Below are positions 22,356 through 24,194 of a DNA stretch of 24,194 bases, piece after piece. Origin of the DNA: ATZT02 sp964639395 (GTDB taxonomy: Bacteria; Actinomycetota; Actinomycetes; S36-B12; UBA5976); contig CAZXCT010000010.1 in assembly GCA_964639395.1 (NCBI GenBank), forward strand, positions 1-24,194, written 5' to 3'. The first letter of the stretch is position 1, and each line of letters opens with the position of its first letter. The translations under genes were made by a program, and so were the position numbers. The notes below the pieces were generated by a model. That model ran no database searches and was not told where the DNA came from. It saw only the letters and a program-made list of their open reading frames with translations.

Positions 22356-23855
22356 TTACCCCTCTACCTTGAGTTCTTTTAATACTAAAGATCTGACTTT
22401 TGCGGCGTCCGCTTTGCCTTGAGTTTCTTTCATCACAGCGCCTAATATCGGGCCTAGCGCTTGCAACTTACCCGCTTTTACCTTTTCAACAATATCTGGA
22501 TTTGCCAAGATTGCCGCCTGAATAACCGGAATCAAGCTTGCGTCGTCACTCAATACAATCAATTGTCTTTTTTGAATAATTTCACTAATGGAGCCCTCTT
22601 TGTTGATTAGCCCATCAAGCACCGCGCGAGCTAATTTGTCGGTTAACGCTTCAGTCTGTACCAAATTCTCTATCTCACAAATATCAGCAGCAGTGACATT
22701 TAATTCAGTTAATTCTTTATCAAGTTCCGTTGCACGGCGTGCTAATTCTCCGAGCCACCACTTACGTGCTGCTTGGGCGCTTGCCCCTGCCTGAATAGTT
22801 TGCGCTATCAAGTCAATCGCTCCTAAGCTCACAACGTCACGCATTTCTTCTTCGCTAAAGCCCCATTCGTTGGCAAGACGTTTTCTTTGTACTGATGGTG
22901 CTTCGGGTAGGTCAGACTTAAGTAGGTCTATCCATTTTTGATCCGCAATCACCGGAACCAAATCTGGCTCAGGAAAGTATCGATAATCTTCTGCTTCTTC
23001 TTTACTTCTACCACTTGATGAAGTACCAGAATCTTCATGAAAATGTCGAGTTTCTTGCGTGACCTTTTCACCCTTAGTCAAAACATCAGCTTGACGTTCG
23101 ATTTCGCTATTGACTGCTTTTTCTACAGAACGAAGTGAATTCACATTTTTAGTTTCGGTGCGTTTTCCCCAAGTATTTGCGCCAATTGGATTTAATGAAA
23201 GGTTTACATCACACCGCAATGAGCCTTCTTCCATTCGCACATCAGAAACACCTAATGTTCTTAACAAATCTCTTAATTCGCTCACATAAGCTTTAGCAAC
23301 TGCACCGGCATATTTACCCGTGCCCGCAACTGGCTTGGTAACTATTTCGACAAGTGGAATACCAGCACGGTTGTAATCAACTAGTGAATAATCAGCCCCA
23401 TGAATACGGCCGGTAGCGCCACCGGTGTGGGTGAGTTTTCCGGTGTCTTCTTCTAGATGAACTCTTTCAATTTCAACTCGAAATACCTTCTCGCCCTCAT
23501 CGGTCTCAACCGATACGTCTAAATAACCATTGACGCAAAATGGCTCATCGTATTGACTGGTTTGAAAATCTTTTGGCATATCAGGGTAAAAATAATTTTT
23601 TCGTGCAAAGCGAGAAAATTCAGTTACGTGACAATTCAAAGCCAAGCCAATTCGAATCGCTGACTCGATCGCAGTTTTATTAGGTACTGGCAAGGCGCCA
23701 GGTAGCCCTAAGCAGGTGGGGCAGACTTGAGTATTTGGTGAAGCACCGAATACGGTTGAACAACCACAAAACATTTTAGACTTTGTTGATAATTCAACGT
23801 GAGTTTCTAAGCCGATTACTGGCTCAAATTTTTCAATTGCTTCAAGTAATTTCAT
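22356..23855 (-). CDS. gatB: Asp-tRNA(Asn)/Glu-tRNA(Gln) amidotransferase subunit B
   Basis: The tRNA-binding and kinase subunit of the GatCAB amidotransferase, which makes Gln-tRNA and/or Asn-tRNA using ammonia from GatA. The 499-residue protein shows the N-terminal FEPVIGLETHVELSTKSKMF, the zinc site CGC...CPTC, LPGALPVPN, FYPDMPKDFQTSQYD and VDYNRAGIPLVEIVT, and ends with the YqeY-like tail domain (KLQALGPILGAVMKETQGKA). Its ATG overlaps the gatA stop (ATGA, 23852-23855), so the two are translationally coupled. ilvD follows after five bases. Confidence 0.97.
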   Translation of the reverse strand: MKLLEAIEKFEPVIGLETHVELSTKSKMFCGCSTVFGASPNTQVCPTCLGLPGALPVPNKTAIESAIRIGLALNCHVTEFSRFARKNYFYPDMPKDFQTSQYDEPFCVNGYLDVSVETDEGEKVFRVEIERVHLEEDTGKLTHTGGATGRIHGADYSLVDYNRAGIPLVEIVTKPVAGTGKYAGAVAKAYVSELRDLLRTLGVSDVRMEEGSLRCDVNLSLNPIGANTWGKRTETKNVNSLRSVEKAVNSEIERQADVLTKGEKVTQETRHFHEDSGTSSSGRSKEEAEDYRYFPEPDLVPVIADQKWIDLLKSDLPEAPSVQRKRLANEWGFSEEEMRDVVSLGAIDLIAQTIQAGASAQAARKWWLGELARRATELDKELTELNVTAADICEIENLVQTEALTDKLARAVLDGLINKEGSISEIIQKRQLIVLSDDASLIPVIQAAILANPDIVEKVKAGKLQALGPILGAVMKETQGKADAAKVRSLVLKELKVEG

Positions 23856-24194
23856 GATTTACTCGCCAAGTCGCCAATTTTGTTAATTAGTAACTCACCC
23901 TGTGCTTTTTCTATCACTGCTGCAACTTGATAGTTTTTATGGTCGCTCATTGCTGGGGCGATTATTTGTAATCCCACTGGCATTTGATCTTCTTTGGCTA
24001 GTCCAATTGGCACGCTAATTGCAGGAACGCCAGCCAAACTTGGTGGCAGTGTGGCCAAATCTGCTAGATACATTGCTAATGGATTATCTACTCGCTCTCC
24101 TAGGTTCCAGGCAGTTGTCGGTGAGGTTGGCGAAATTAACACATCAACATTCTTAAACGCTGCGGTGAAATCCTGTGAAATCAGTGCTCGCACT
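23852..24194 (-). CDS. gatA: Glutamyl-tRNA(Gln) amidotransferase subunit A, C-terminal part only
   Basis: The last 114 or so codons are in the window and the frame continues past the right edge. The segment DVLISPTSPTTAWNLGE, then MYLADLATLPPSLAGVPAIS and MPVGLQIIAP, is the conserved C-terminal part of the amidase-signature GatA; the Ser-Ser-Lys catalytic region would lie beyond the edge. The stop overlaps the gatB start by four bases. GatA supplies ammonia from glutamine to the GatB active site. gatC would be expected upstream, outside the window. Confidence 0.95.
   Translation of the reverse strand, partial: VRALISQDFTAAFKNVDVLISPTSPTTAWNLGERVDNPLAMYLADLATLPPSLAGVPAISVPIGLAKEDQMPVGLQIIAPAMSDHKNYQVAAVIEKAQGELLINKIGDLASKS

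Noticed and set aside
1..24194. Mobile elements, phage genes, CRISPR arrays or toxin-antitoxin pairs.
   Set aside because: No transposase, integrase, regularly spaced repeats or small paired toxin-like genes are visible; all long frames belong to conserved metabolic or housekeeping families.

Overview
The window reads as chromosome from a low-GC, free-living actinobacterium, most likely a planktonic freshwater lineage of the acI / 'Ca. Nanopelagicales' type. Grounds for this: a class II ribonucleotide reductase with NrdR, an actinobacterial GpgS, a long-form SerA, actinobacterial leuA and ilvB leader peptides, a DUF2236 oxygenase, moderate AT richness (judged by eye, not computed), very tight gene packing, and a heliorhodopsin. 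No insertion sequence, phage gene, CRISPR array, tRNA or rRNA was found. Nearly every base is assignable to a conserved gene, so this is a core-metabolism region with a few unusual insertions.

Layout. (1) 1-2675, minus strand: nrdR then nrdJ (deoxynucleotide supply), transcribed leftward. The control region at 2676-2900 carries a promoter, two NrdR-box-like sites around it, and several DnaA-box-like motifs. (2) 3123-5379, plus strand: gpgS (glucosyl-3-phosphoglycerate synthase) and a UMF1/Atg22-type MFS transporter. (3) 5376-9111, minus strand: an ethanolamine/amino-acid permease with a CRP-like site upstream and its own terminator, then a saccharopine-dehydrogenase-like oxidoreductase and a DUF2236/MpaB haem oxygenase. 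(4) 9235-11363, minus strand: leuB-ilvE, divergent from leuA (11542-13269, plus). leuA is preceded by a 13-residue leader peptide with three Leu codons and a long hairpin (a LEU-element-type leader). (5) 13238-19797, minus strand: an ilvB leader peptide with Val-Val-Val, an attenuator terminator, then ilvB-ilvN-ilvC-DUF2256 microprotein-serA-FAD-linked 2-hydroxyacid dehydrogenase. (6) 19820-24194, minus strand: gatA-gatB-ilvD-heliorhodopsin, closed by a terminator hairpin just before the ilvB leader.

Together, ilvB/N/C/D, ilvE, leuA and leuB supply most of the valine/isoleucine/leucine pathway (leuC, leuD and ilvA are not here), under two separate ribosome-sensing leaders. serA makes the serine precursor, and its neighbour may recycle the D-2-hydroxyglutarate that SerA can make. 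The most striking item is the heliorhodopsin, a photoreceptor-like membrane protein of debated function, placed directly behind ilvD in the gatAB-ilvD operon and in front of the attenuated ilvBNC operon. Two short genes (the leaders) and one 46-residue zinc-ribbon-like protein are easily missed by gene callers.
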